Positions 1-12,800 of a stretch of 64,000 bases of DNA are shown here, one piece after another. The stretch spans positions 13,291,671 to 13,355,670 of the forward strand of contig OY720101.1 in NCBI GenBank assembly GCA_963082875.1, written 5' to 3'. The first letter of the stretch is position 1; every line of letters begins with the position of its first letter. The notes below the pieces were generated by a model. That model saw only the letters and a list, made by a program, of their open reading frames with translations, did no database searches and was not told the origin of the DNA. A program made the translations under genes and the position numbers. Source of the DNA: Corella eumyota. Lineage: Eukaryota > Chordata > Ascidiacea > Phlebobranchia > Corellidae.

Positions 1-281
1 GGTTTAACTTTTTTGCTTCCATTTTTGTTTCTAGGGCATGTAAGTATACTTGTATTCTAACACAACTTACTTATTTTCTAAAATTATTAACTTTTTTTCA
101 GTTTTGGCAACTTTATAATGCTTACAGTTTGGTTACAATCGCTGCTAAGCATAATTTTGGTCAATGGCAAATGTTAGTGATGTCATTTCTATTTTTTACA
201 CTTTTTTGCGGCAACTTTTTTACAACCATTAACGTCGTCCTACAAAAGCAGCAAAAACGGAAGCAGAAAAAACAAAAATAA
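1..281 (+). CDS. C-terminal end of a multi-pass ER membrane protein (partial)
   Basis: Two exons are readable. Bases 1-39 encode a hydrophobic stretch (GLTFLLPFLFLGH) and end at a GTAAGT donor. After a CAG acceptor at 99-101, bases 102-281 continue in the same phase to TAA (279-281). This second exon gives FWQLYNAYSLVTIAAKHNFG, a second hydrophobic segment (MLVMSFLFFTLFCGNFF) and a very basic tail ending KKQK. A lysine at -3 and -4 is the KKxx ER-retrieval signal, which suggests an ER-resident membrane protein with a cytosolic C-terminus. The rest of the gene lies left of the window. I do not recognise the family. Confidence 0.6.
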   Translation, partial: FNFFASIFVSRACKYTCILTQLTYFLKLLTFFQFWQLYNAYSLVTIAAKHNFGQWQMLVMSFLFFTLFCGNFFTTINVVLQKQQKRKQKKQK

Positions 282-1344
282 AAAAATGGGCGAATTTGTT
301 AAAATTAAGAGCAAATATAATAGTTTATGTATTATATTACTGTTATTTATGTAATTTGTGTTAATATGCTTCATATAAATCTATATTACTCTTATTAAGT
401 ATTAAGTTAATGTTTAATTATAATGTAAAAGCATCTTACTAATATATCCAGTGTATTTACCTGTAAAAACAAACAAATTATATGATAAAAAATATGCACT
501 TTTTTTGAAAATCATATATTTAAGAACGATAATGTATCTAAATAAGATCCTAAAAAATGTCAAAAATTTGGGTCGTTTTTTTAACAGGGGCTTAGGGTAA
601 ATAATAGAATTTTAATATTTTGAAATAATTTCTTTAAATTTGTTTTTTGTATTATTGAGTATAATAATTTAGGTGTAGTTTTTAATATTGTTTTTTTGCG
701 CGTGCAATTGACTCCTTGCTACCTTAAGACAAATAGCAATTCTTAAAATTAAGTTATTTATTTCAAGTTAATTTAGTGCGAAAATGTAAAATCATCTATT
801 TATTATCAATTATTCTAGTTATTTTAGCTTTTTGCCATTCAAGTGTGTATATACTAATAATACTTTTATTAAGTATTTGATTAAGCAATTTTTTATGATA
901 TTTATTAGAATTTAAATATAAAATGCTGAACTAATTGAATATAACTTTTTTTCTAAGAAAATTTTGCTGTCCTGTTTAAATAATGTGTTAATTATTTCAT
1001 AAAGAAATGAATGCTGATTTTAAACTATATTTTAATGAAATAACAAATAAAAGAACTGAAAAATTTTCGAAAAAAAGAAAAACAGAAATAAAAATTGAGA
1101 ACCATTATCACAAAATAGAAAATAAAATTCTTCACAATTCGGGATTGTAGCGGCAAAAAAAACAGAAAATTGAAAATAAAAATATTCTCCCAAAACTTAA
1201 AATTAAATAAAAACGTTTTTTGCCAAATAATTTTAAGGCACTAACGCATTTCCCATGCAAAAAATTGAAATTTTTTTTGAATCGGAAACCCTGAACGAAA
1301 ATTTTCAAAGAATAAAAAAACATGCATTATGACGTATTATTACG
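282..1344. other. AT-rich spacer between convergent genes
   Basis: This is the 3' flank of the membrane-protein gene (+) and of KIRREL (-). Candidate poly(A) signals face each other: AATAAA near 1045 for the plus gene and its complement at 757-762 for KIRREL. The small open frames on either strand are lysine- and phenylalanine-rich products of base composition. I see no gene here. Confidence 0.6.
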
Positions 1345-4300
1345 TCACACATGGGTCGCCATGCGCGCCGTTAACGGCCTTAAAAAGTCCGATGACCTTG
1401 AGGATTGACTCATGCGCGACGACATGTTACTGACCCGTGACGCGTTCTCGTAGGGGTCTAATAACCCCCTTTGGGGTAACGCGGACCCACTCAGTGCTGA
1501 ACCCCGCTCTATTTTGTCCAAGGAGGATTCTGATGACCCATTCTCAAGGGGGACTTGGTAATACCCCCCTGATCCGGGTAGATGTGTGGTATGGGTAAAC
1601 GTGTGGCTTGTTTCCGGCATCGAGTGTAAGGGGGTAAAGTGGCGAACGTTTGTGGGGTAATAATCCATAGATGGGGCCACGCTGAAGTTATTAACCCTGG
1701 GACCTAAATCGGAGTATTTTCGCTGCACGTATCGAACAGGTGGGGGTGATAATCGCTCAGCCATAGCGCTGGCACATCGCATTGCCGCAGTGGGGTGGGT
1801 TAAAGTAGTGGGGTCATATGGACCCTGGTCGTACCCATAACGGTTTGCTGACATGGGTCTTGGGATATCAACATAGTTGGGGGTGAACTGGGGCTCGTAC
1901 AGGGGTTGTTCTGCCTCGTGTAGGGGTGAAGGAATGGGGTTGTATCCAGGGTAACCGATGAGGGATAAACTTTTGGAGGGGGATGCTGATGCGTTTGAGT
2001 TTTTTCCAGCATGTTCGCTTCGGTTCCATGAATTTGCTTCTGACAAAAATAAAAAAATTAAAAATTTATTAATTTTATATCTAACGGCCCTTAACCCACC
2101 CTTTCTCTAACCCCCCCCCCCCCTTAAAAATTCACTCTTCCCCTCCTAAGAATAGTCAAAAAATAATAAAACATTTAATTTTTACCCTCAGTGTGATAAC
2201 CGTCGTCGCCACCAGAGTGCGGTGTTGGTGTGACGTCAGAGCCTGACACAGACGACGCCGGCGCGACATCTTGTGACGAGAGCGACGCTCGCTGGTCGTA
2301 GGTCACGTGACCATCGACGCGGGTCATTGGCGTCATCTCTTCTTCCGAGTATTTCTCCGAATCCTAAAATTAAAAATAGGGGATTTTTATATGACGTCAT
2401 GATAAATTTTTGTGACGTCATAAAATTCGTTTTTTTGAATGACTTCATAATTTGTTTAAGTGAATTCAGAAAGTTCAAATTAAAAAAAATTAATTTTTGA
2501 CGTCATGATTAGGTTTAAAGGACGTCATAAAATTCAAAAAAAAAATTAAACATTTTTGTGACGTAATAATTACCTGTCTTTGTTTGTCGAAGTTTGTCGA
2601 TTTTCGCTCGCGCCGTGATCTTGCGCAGTAGACTAGTACGCAGATGAAAACGATTAAAAGTATCAATCCGCCGATTGCACCTCCAATCATTGCCCCCATT
2701 AAAACTAATTCATCCGCGCCTCCAGTATCTAAAACAAATTTAATATAAATTTTTTAAATGTTTTTATTTTTTAAATGGTTTTTATTTTTAAATGGTTTTT
2801 ATTTTTAAATGGTTTGTTTTTTAAATGTTTTTGTTTTTTAAATGGTTTTTAATTTTAAATGGTTTTTATTAATTAAATGGTTTTATTTTTAAGCTGTTTT
2901 TATTAATTAAATGGTTTTTCAATGGTTGTTATTTTTTAAATATTTTTTTAAGGTATTTAGTAATTTTTATTAAATATTTTAAATTTATATCTTTATTTTA
3001 TGACGTATTTACCTTCTTCTAATTTAATAATCCGGGTCTCAACTCCATAAGAATTACTTGCGACACAAGAATAAGAAATTAAATCATTTTTCTCAATTTT
3101 TCCAACATATAAAATCGCTCGCTTGTCGCCCTCGCTAAATTTTCCTTGGTATTTTGCCATGCCACTTGTGACGTCAGCTAAAATGACGTCACCAGTTGCT
3201 GATTGTGATTCGTTGCCGAATAAAGAAAATGTGGTGTCACCTTTTTGCCAAGTCCAAGTCTAAAAAAAATTTTTTAAATTAAAAAAAAAATATAATTTTT
3301 TTTTCGAAAATTATTTTTTTTTTAAATAAAATTAAACTTACCACTTCCTGTAGCCCAGGATAGCTCCAAATGTCGCATGAAATAGTAGCAGTGTCGTCCA
3401 TAGAACTTTGTTGAGTTTTGGAGCTGCTAAACATCGGAGGTCCTCTTACTTTTAAAGATAATGTTTCGCGACTACTACCAGCCTAAAAAAAATAAAAATA
3501 TAAAATAAAAATTCAAAATAATTTAAAAAAAAAATAAAAATAATAAATTAAAAACAATAAAAATAATTAAAATAAAAAATTTTAAAATAGTTAAAAAATA
3601 AAAAAAATAATTTATTATTTCATTAAAAAAATAAATTAAATATAAAAATTTCTTTATTATTAATCTTAAAACAAAAAAAAATTGAATAACTTACGTTTGA
3701 TGCGATAGCAACACAGACATAACCACCAGATATATTTTGTTCAACTTCCCTCAAAACTAACTCCTCATTATTCCCTATTATTACGTCATCGCCTTCGCGT
3801 AACCAGTGAATAACAGGCCTGGGGTTCGAATCCCACTCGCAGCGGAGTGTTACATTGTCGTCGATTTCGGCTGTGACGTCAGTTGTACCGCGGATGAATA
3901 CAGGAGCATCTAACAAATAAAATTATTTTAAATATTTTTTTTTAAATTTTTTTGAAATAATTTTTATTTTATTTTTTTTTTACTTACATAAAACATTTAA
4001 TCTCAATTCGCTGACTTCAGAGGACCCAGCGTCATTTAAAGCTGAACAACTAATCAATTTTTTATTCCAATTTTTATCAGTTATTATTAAATCAAAACTC
4101 GATGAAACTTGATCACTTTGTAAATCTCCGTCTATATACCATCTAGAAAAAATAAAAAAATAAAAAGTGATTTAAAAAAATTTAAAAAAGAAAACTGTTA
4201 TTTTGTATTTTAAGAATTTAAAAATTGATATTGGTAAATTTTTTCATAAAATTTTTTTTTACAAAAAGATGATAATTTATTATATTTCAAAAAAATTAAA

Positions 4301-6832
4301 AATTATTTTTTTTTACCTGTAAGACGAAATAGGGGATTGATCTTTTCCACTACATTGTGCAGTAACACGGTCTCCAACTAATACCTGACTTGGTAGGGAT
4401 ATTAGGACCTCAGGCGGACCTAAAAATATAAAACAAACAGTTTTAAGATCAGTACAAAAAAACGTTTTTTAAAAAAGAAAATTTTTTCGTTTTTTTTTTT
4501 TACTTTGAACGTTTAACTTCATCATTTGGTTTTTTATTTCTCCCTCTTTCATAGCCTCGCTGTTCATTACACAAGCATAAGTTGAGTCGTCGTTTTTGTT
4601 TGGTGTTATCCGTAAGGTGGCGCTAGTGTCGTACAACATTTCGTTCGGTCCTGTTACCTCTGTGGTCACTTCGTCAGTTAATTTAATACCGTCTAAAAAA
4701 AATGAGAAATTAATAAAAAATTATAAAAATGCGATTTTTTTGTCAATTTTTTTAAGAAATAAATTGTTTTTTCGTTAAAAATTTAGTAAAATAATTTTTA
4801 ACTGTTAAAAAATTGATAACATTTTTTTTCAAAATTGAAAATTTTTTTGCTTACTTTTATACCAGCTTAACGTTGCCGCTGGTTTACCCCCTTTTGCTCG
4901 ACAAACTATCTCGTTTTCTTTGTTAGCAACTACGTTTACAAGATCATTATTTCTCAAACCATCGATAAATGGGCCGCGCGGTGGAACTAAAAATTAAAAA
5001 AAAATTAAATTAATTTTTTTTGAGTAAGTGTGGTATACCGGTCATGGCATTGGATTGCAAGCCGAAAGGTTTCGGGTTCGAGCCGCACCAATGCGCCACT
5101 CACTATTCGCCCTTAAGCCCGGCGTTTACGGATAGTTAAAAATCGATTAACAACAGCACACCCTTTTCCGATAAAAATAGAAAAAAAACTATTATTTTAT
5201 AAAGATATAAAAAAGATATATATTTTAAAATGACCACTTTTTTAAATTTTACCAAACGAAAAATTTATATACAAGTGCATAGAATAATTAATATACAACT
5301 AAAATCTAACACTAAAATCACAAAAAATTTATTAAACTTACCTAAAACAGTTAAAGTTGCTCTTGAGCTTCTTAACATAAACTTAGTAACTTGGCATTCG
5401 TATTGTGTATCGTCTTCTACAGCGCTAACATTTGTTATAAATAAGTTGTATTCGCCAATAGATATATCTCCTACCATAGAATGTCTTTCCCATCCTGAAT
5501 GTTAAAAAGAAAATTGGTTAATTTTTAGATTTAAATCAAAATTAAGGGTTAATTTTTTTAGATTGTATATATATTGTTTGGTAAATTTAATTTTTTTGGG
5601 GTAATAATTCTGTTTAATATGATATGGTTCTAATAAAATACATTTATAAATTTAAGATATATATATGTTTTATTTAAATAATTTTGCAAAATAATGAAGT
5701 ATATTTATAAAAAATTTAAATCAAAAATTAAAAAATGACAATTTTTATTTTTAACACCCTCCTATATCCATGTTAACATTAAAAAGTTGAAATATTTTTT
5801 TACATAAATCGAAACACTGTTTTCAAAATATTCTCAAATTCCTTTTTGCGTGGTTATGTTAATATCACGATATTTTGTTTTAATTGCGGTTACTAGTTAA
5901 AATTTTTGGCGTAATTATATTAATTACTACTTGAAACGACGCCATGAGTTATACGTTATAAGATCGGTAACCCTTTCGCGTAAAATCGCGTTTAAAAACA
6001 ACGCGTTTCGTCGGTATAGAGTTACCAATTAGCTTCGTATTGATACCGTGAGTAGACGGCATTTAAATTCGAAAAAAAATGTTTTTACCTGAGGACTCAA
6101 TTTTAAAATCATCCCACGGTTGAAATACAATTAAACCTTAAGAAAAAGACCGTACTAATTAAAATAAAGGGTACGTATTAATTAAACAAACTAGTATTTT
6201 CCGTATTGTACTATTTATTAAGGTATGGTCACTTTCAAAAATTCCCAATTTCGTTTTTAAGTTTGTTTAGTAAAGTAAACGGTGTTAACGAGCTAATAGG
6301 ATTACCTTAATGGTAGAAATACATTTCTCCTATATATTTGTTTAGGATTTAATGGTTTTAAATATAAACTAATAGCAAATAAAAAATGGAAATGTAAAAT
6401 TTAAAATGTATTAATATTTTGAATATAAATGGTATAAATTAATAAAATTTAAAATGTTATATTTACTTAAAATGTAAAATTTTTGATTTATTTAAAATAT
6501 TGGATTTTTTTTACTTACGATCCAAACCTCGATCGTAACCCATTCCAAAGTTACCCTTTGTCCATAATACGGGGGATAGGTCGTCCACGGGCAGTAAGTC
6601 GACTACACATTTTAAAGTGACGTTGTCGCCCTGACGTACGGTGACGTCACTGGGTTGGACGACGATTATTGGGTCGGGCTCAGTGCATGACGTCATAGCT
6701 AAAAAAAATAAATTAAAAATGAGAAAAATTTTACTTTTTTTGGAAAAAAAAAATTTGAAAATTTTTTTAAATAAACTTACTGAATAATGTTGTAGCTAAC
6801 ACCACGAACATAAATATCCATTTTTCTTTCAT
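1345..6832 (-). CDS. KIRREL: KIRREL/Neph (kin of IRRE-like) immunoglobulin adhesion receptor
   Basis: Thirteen coding exons in compatible phase: 6832-6781, 6698-6519, 5494-5342, 4986-4855, 4692-4504, 4419-4317, 4142-3988, 3909-3695, 3482-3342, 3259-3013, 2728-2574, 2363-2186 and 2039-1345 (2595 nt, 864 residues; vertebrate Neph proteins are about 700-780). The first exon encodes a signal peptide (MKEKWIFMFVVLATTLF). Five Ig domains follow, each with both Cys and the core Trp. Family blocks include YNLFITN..DDTQYECQ in Ig1 and SYSCVASNSYG in Ig5. One membrane span (GAMIGGAIGGLILLIVFICV, about residues 533-556) precedes a 300-residue Tyr/Pro-rich tail with PIPSPLHEAEQPLYE and a C-terminal THV. 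Vertebrate Neph1 also ends in THV, which binds ZO-1-type PDZ domains. Neph/Kirre proteins mediate cell adhesion at slit diaphragms, synapses and fusing muscle. No break was seen. Confidence 0.95.
2752..2942. repeat. AT-rich tandem repeat in a KIRREL intron
   Basis: About eleven degenerate copies of a 15-17 bp unit of the form TTTTTATTTTTAAATGG fill the intron between the Ig5 exon and the membrane-span exon. Units vary in the length of the T runs. This looks like a slippage-generated minisatellite with no visible coding content. Confidence 0.75.
5026..5160 (+). repeat. tRNA-like SINE fragment in a KIRREL intron
   Basis: A short GC-richer island inside an AT-rich intron carries a Pol III B-box-like GGTTCGAGCC (5075-5084), preceded by a weak A-box-like region near 5028-5040 and followed by GCACCA. 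The anticodon arm does not fold cleanly, so a SINE head or decayed tRNA pseudogene is more likely than a working tRNA. Its sequence differs from the SINE family found in and around CIC and GTF2H3. Confidence 0.5.
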
Positions 6833-9800
6833 TTTAAAGTTCACAAAAAAATAAATAAATCCAATATTTTAAATCCCTTCTTTTGGAATGTGCAAGTAAG
6901 AAAAATCAAATTTTAAAATAACTTAAAAATATTATCACAATTTACTCTAAAAAAAACAACAACAAAATTGTTTAAATTTATCATTCTATACATTTGTAAT
7001 TCTATATTATAAGTGGGCGATATCTATAATAAAAGTTTATTATTTTTCGCTCTTTAATACACGAAATTCATACGTATAGAAATATTCTATTGTTTGTTAT
7101 AATATGCTATTGTCTTCCAACAATAAGTTACTTTATGACATAGAAAATATATAAAATAGGGCGGTAATTCTGATATATCATCTGTACTAATTATTAAATT
7201 TACACTTTCTTATGTATATAGTTACTTTATTACGTATTTCGCATAGTTTAACCCTTAAGGGAAATTTGTTAATATTTTTAAACTTGATACCTTTATGACT
7301 GGCAGCTTTGAGACTAAGATCCAATAAAAATTCGACTGTTTGAACTAAAAAAGCTTATAAAAAACATAAAAGCAGTATATGCTCTGTTCTTTTATACCTT
7401 TTTATTGTAAATATTCAGTTTCTAAATACCTAAAAACACTAAATTAACCCCTTAATCATATTTACTTATTTTTAGGTATAAAATTCTAGTTCAAAATCAC
7501 TAAAAATATAACATTTTTGCCTCCTTTCATATTAATACCCTTCATACCTAGCCTAGCAGTTGTCTTTTAACAAGTACAGTCCAATAATAATGACAACCCA
7601 AAATCTATACCGTATCTCCGCTATAGGAAAACACACTCACAAACTTCTGTTCTTTTTTTCCTATAGTTTTAGCTATGGTATAATTACCTATCTTGAAAAC
7701 AGCCTAATTTCCTATACGCGACTAGGATAATTATTCACGCTATCTGATTTTTGACTGCCTTTTAATCGTATGGTGTTTTATTAATATTGTTTCATAATAA
7801 TAAAGTATTGTTACCTAATATAACATAAAAGTCGGGCGTATTCTTTCCTTACTAAGCTAACGTTAGACTAAAATGAATTGTTATTTAATATTGAACAGCA
7901 ACTCAAACAATGCTGGTTAAAAATTAACTAAGGCTAGGCTATAGGTGCTTAATAAAATATTGGCTTTATATGGGACGTTATCTTAAAATTTTAAACTGTA
8001 AAAATGCTGCGTAGACGTATATGTAAACATTTTTAACGACATTTTTTGGCTATCATTTTAGTTCAGTTTCGTATTTTCGTTTCCGTATTTCCTAAGGTCT
8101 TTTAAACCCAAAATACGATTTACTTCCTTAACAATGCTATTAACTTGGGTATTTAACTTGTATAGCCTAGACAAAGAATTTTTGGCCTACATTTGCGAAA
8201 ATATTCGACAGTTATTTTTACGAAGCCTTTACATTGAGTTTTTGTCAAAATAAAATGCACCATTAATCCCGTACGCCCTTGTCTGGTAAGTGAATAATTA
8301 TAGCACGGAAAAAATCGCTAAAATTAATCTTTTTTGGGGGGTTAGAGTTATAGTACATCTAGCACAAATAAATACCACTTAAAGTTATTGTAAGAAGAGC
8401 GAGTCTAATGTTTAATCCCCGTGTTATTTTTTGAAGCGTTTACAAGCGATTTTAAGCTGTTAGCTTAGTTTTTACGCACATCGTTAGAAGTAAATTCCCG
8501 TGAAAAATAACTTTCCAAAAAAAATTACCTTTACACCTCAAATTATTTTTGACTTTCCCCCCCAAAAAAAAATCATCGTGAATTTTTATAAAACAATTTA
8601 CATATTTTTTTCTATAGACAGACAAAAACATAACCAGCCGTGACATAATATAAATACCACGGAAATAAAACTATCTGTAAAAAATAACGCAAAAGCAACC
8701 CCCGTAAAAATCGCAGGTGACAAATTTAGCCAAAAATTAGCCCAAAACATCTGTTTCCGGGCTTGCTATTTAGGTTACCAGTGATTTAAGTAATCTTATC
8801 CACGCGCTGGGGTGTTAAATAGGCCCATGCCTCAATAAGCAAGGCTTTAATTTTGGTCTGGAAATTGGGAAAGGAGAAAAATAGGCTAAATATTCGCAAA
8901 TATCAGAAAAAATTCGTTTATGATATAAAATTTTAGGTTTAAAAGGCCTTGAATACAATATATGTAGTAATTAAACAAAATTTCGTCCGTTTTTTACTTA
9001 AAAAGAGCAACAACATGTTTTGAGCGTTCTTTTGTAGTTTTTTCATGTTAGTTAATCCGATTTACTAAAGTCACTTAGCCTAGGCTAGGTCTTAAACCGA
9101 AAATAAAACAAACAACGCACATCCAACATCAAATAAACCGCTCTAACAACAGTTAACCCAGTTTTAAATGGCCTAAAAATAAATTTATGTGGGTTTCCTA
9201 TGCTAAAACGAAATTTTAAATTAATCAAAATTTCGACTGGTTATTTACGGTAATAGGTACAGACAAAAGGTTATAAATCACAGTTTTAAATAACGTATAC
9301 CTTCATATTAGCTCCTTTGTAGTTTCTTACATATTTCTGTCCTACTTTCTAGACGCTTTAATGATTCAATATTTAAACTAATACGATTAGTTTAGGGAAT
9401 TCGGGCATAATTCGCGTCTAAAGTTTGCACAAGCGAAAATTAGTCATTCACTTCTCATAATGACGTCATAAACCACCGTTCGATCTTGCAACACGGGCGG
9501 GAGAAAAAGTTTGTCATTTCCTTACAAATTAATTATTACCAGTAGTTATAACGTATTTTTATATAATCTTATGCATAAATGTATAAACTTATGCATAAAT
9601 GTATGACTATTAGATTTTATTGCTATCTTTTGGTATTTTTTAATTAAAATTTGTCTTTTTTTGGAGTTGCATAAAAATATATGCCAAAACTAGTACGGTA
9701 CTATGTGTCTATTAATCTAATACCGCTTAAATTAACACAAAACTCACTAAATTAGGACTAAAAATCGACAGGTGGTATATTTAAATTATGTGGCGACGTT

Positions 9801-12800
9801 TTTATTAAGTATTGCTCGTTCAGGTCTATGGTTAAAATCACAGAAAGGACTAAGAGGTCGAGTAACCGAAAACCTGCGTCACTCAACACATTTTAAACCA
9901 ATTTTAAACCAATTTGTTTGTAGTATTTTTTTCACGCGCTAACGCTTATGCACATATGACTTGTCATACGACAAGTGGGTAACCCCGTGACGTCATCAGA
10001 CTCCCTCTTACCCACTTCCCTTTTAAAGTGCCGGGGTCATTAATCACCCCACCTACACCAAAAGACCCCCGTCTGGCAAAATCCGATTTGGCGAATGTAT
10101 GTTTAGCTGACAGCTGTTTTAATGGCCTTATAAACGACTTGCTTAAAAACAAAAAAAAATACAAGATTGGACTTAAAAATGTCCTACATTTTGCTATAAA
10201 ACGCACTGCCGATTTTGATGTTAACTTGTTAAAATCGTTGTCTTTTTTTTGGTTCAAAACTACCATTTTTAGGGAAATATTCATTGTTATTCAAATTAAA
10301 ATTGCTTTAAGTTTTTACACATCAAAACTGAAGTACTCAAAATATAGTTATAATTTTTAAGTAGGCCAAACAACAATTAAATAATTAAGAATAAGTGATA
10401 CTCCAGCCCACTCAACTCGTGCTTACATTTTATAATTCAGCAAAAACTTATTTAAAAATTGTTTTTGTTATTTTACTATGAAAATTGACATACATTATTT
10501 GATGTAAAGTGTTATTTCTTAATTTATGTTTTTTTAGTTCTTTGAAAAGCAGATTTTATACTTTTTGACCACCTGCCAAAACTTAAGGTACTTGTACCAG
10601 TTTAGGATATTATTTGCATTTCTCGTAACAAGATAATTAAAATTATGATACTTTAAATATTTAAATTTTCTTTAAAAATGTTTAATTATTGCCTTAACTT
10701 CAACTTAAAACTGGATTCAACCGGTTGAAACCCGATACCAGACTTATGCTTGTTAGTGTGCTACCTAACAACTTATTAAATAACGAAAGTTAACTAAACC
10801 TTTTCAAAACACAGCTAGGTTTACAATCTAACAAAGGTAATATATCGTGGGAACTCTAGCCTTTATAAAAATCCCTTTTATTTACTTACACTACTATAGA
10901 AAAACTACTAGAAATTGTGTTTTAACCAGCTTGCGTTTTGTGTTAACTGTAACTCTTTAGCTAATATAAGGCAAGTTTCTACCCTTTAAACTGTGCTTAG
11001 TTATGCCTGTCTATTGCTAAAGGGTTACCTTATTGTAAGCTAGTTAAAAGAACGCTTTTTACATACAACAAACTGTCTAAAAGTTAATAAAAGAACGACT
11101 GCGACACTACTGTTTTAACTGAATAAAAAACTAAACCCGCCTTTCTGGCTTAGAAAGTTAAACAATCCCTAACAAGCGTGCGTTGTGATGTAATAAACCG
11201 TAACTTCCGCCTGGTTAATTCCAATTTCTAGAAATCGTTTGAACTAAACACACCCTCATGTGCTTTTAAGTATTAATTTACTAACTAACTTTCTATAAAA
11301 CGAAACCACGCTTTAGTGAATATCAAAAGTGGATATTTTTGGTTACTACACTTCTATTAAAACACGTATAATTCCATTAAGTGAACATATACGCTTAAAA
11401 CAACAAAGTCTAATGGAAAATTAATCTATTACTACAAAAACACGATTTCTACACCTACAATAACATAACATTATGATCTAATCCGTCACTACACACTATA
11501 AATGGACGTAAATGTATAATCCATATGACTCTATCTTAAAGATTTTACATTATACAATTAGAAAGTAGATAGTAATAACTAACGAGGCACGACTAGATAA
11601 ACGGGCGACTTTTTAATCGATATTTTAGGACCCTAGACACCGGTTTGTTATATTAATCTTGTACTAAATGGTAAAATAATAATGCAGTTCGTGCTGTTAG
11701 TTGTACAGATACATGTATAATAATTAAAAAAATACAATTAACAAGGGTATATATACGGACTTTAACATTTGTGTTTTAAAAGTAATTACCAGCAGTTTAG
11801 GTTTAAACTAACGACACTGTTATTTATTGGAACTTTACCAAACAAAAATCGATAATGCAATTAAAATCTTGTTACTTATAGATTAGCAATCTTTAAAAAT
11901 GTTTTATTATTTGAGTTTGTATTTGTTTTCGTTATTTTTCCACTAAAAAAAATCGTTAAAATTTGAAAAAAACTTCAAAAAGCTTTTATTAAACTTCGCC
12001 TCTTAACCCTTGTAACCCCTTTTTTACACCCTTTTAGTCCCATTTTAAAAGCAGTCAAGCATTTACCAACACGCCTAAGCCAAAACACAACAAAAATATT
12101 CATTTAAAAATGGGTTCCGAAATATACAAATAGACAAAACATAATTAGCCCCCAAAAAATCAAAAAGTTTTTAAATTTCGAAATTTTGCAAAATAAAAAT
12201 GTTTATTTTTTCTATCTACATCTTAAAAGCTTTATAATAATATCGAGCCTTTGAAAACGTACTGAAGTGCTATTATGACATCACAATACATGTATGTTTA
12301 TTTAACAAACGAAACGCGACATAGTCGAAAAATAAATGTGATTTTAAACTTATATTGTTCAAATTTCTAAAATTTCAATTTTTTTTTGATTTTGTAATTT
12401 TTGTTTAAAATGCCACATCCGGATTCGATTTGCGATTTTATTGTAATGTCACAATGCGTTTATTGTTGCGTATTCTATGAAAAGATTAAACGGTTGATTA
12501 AATATATTCTTGCTACTCAAAAAAAAAAAAATTTTTTAAATTCTAAAAAAAAAAATTTTTTTCTACATTTTTTAATTTAATTTTTTTATACTTTTAAAAA
12601 TAACTAAGTGTTATTTAATATAGCGTGCCAAGCTCTTTGTAAATTAATCTAGAACCAAATCCTATTTAAATTTAGGGATTAGTTAAGGGATTATTTTAAA
12701 CGGTACTTAGCCACAAATTAGTAATAATTTACCCCCAACAAAATAAAATCAAAAATAAAACTTATAATCAAATTAAATAACAAAAAAATCCATTTTTTAA

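Noticed and set aside
2105-2124. Long C homopolymer in a KIRREL intron
   Set aside because: A simple homopolymer run, probably slippage; no function can be argued.
5026-5100. Possible functional tRNA with TGC-containing anticodon loop
   Set aside because: The B-box and 3' end look tRNA-like, but the anticodon stem and acceptor stem do not pair, so it is treated as a SINE or tRNA-derived fragment.
10028-10360. 110-codon plus-strand frame (and an overlapping 106-codon minus frame) near a CRE
   Set aside because: Both strands are open over the same bases, neither shows family motifs, and the C-terminal parts are Lys/Phe/Ile-rich as expected from AT-rich non-coding DNA.
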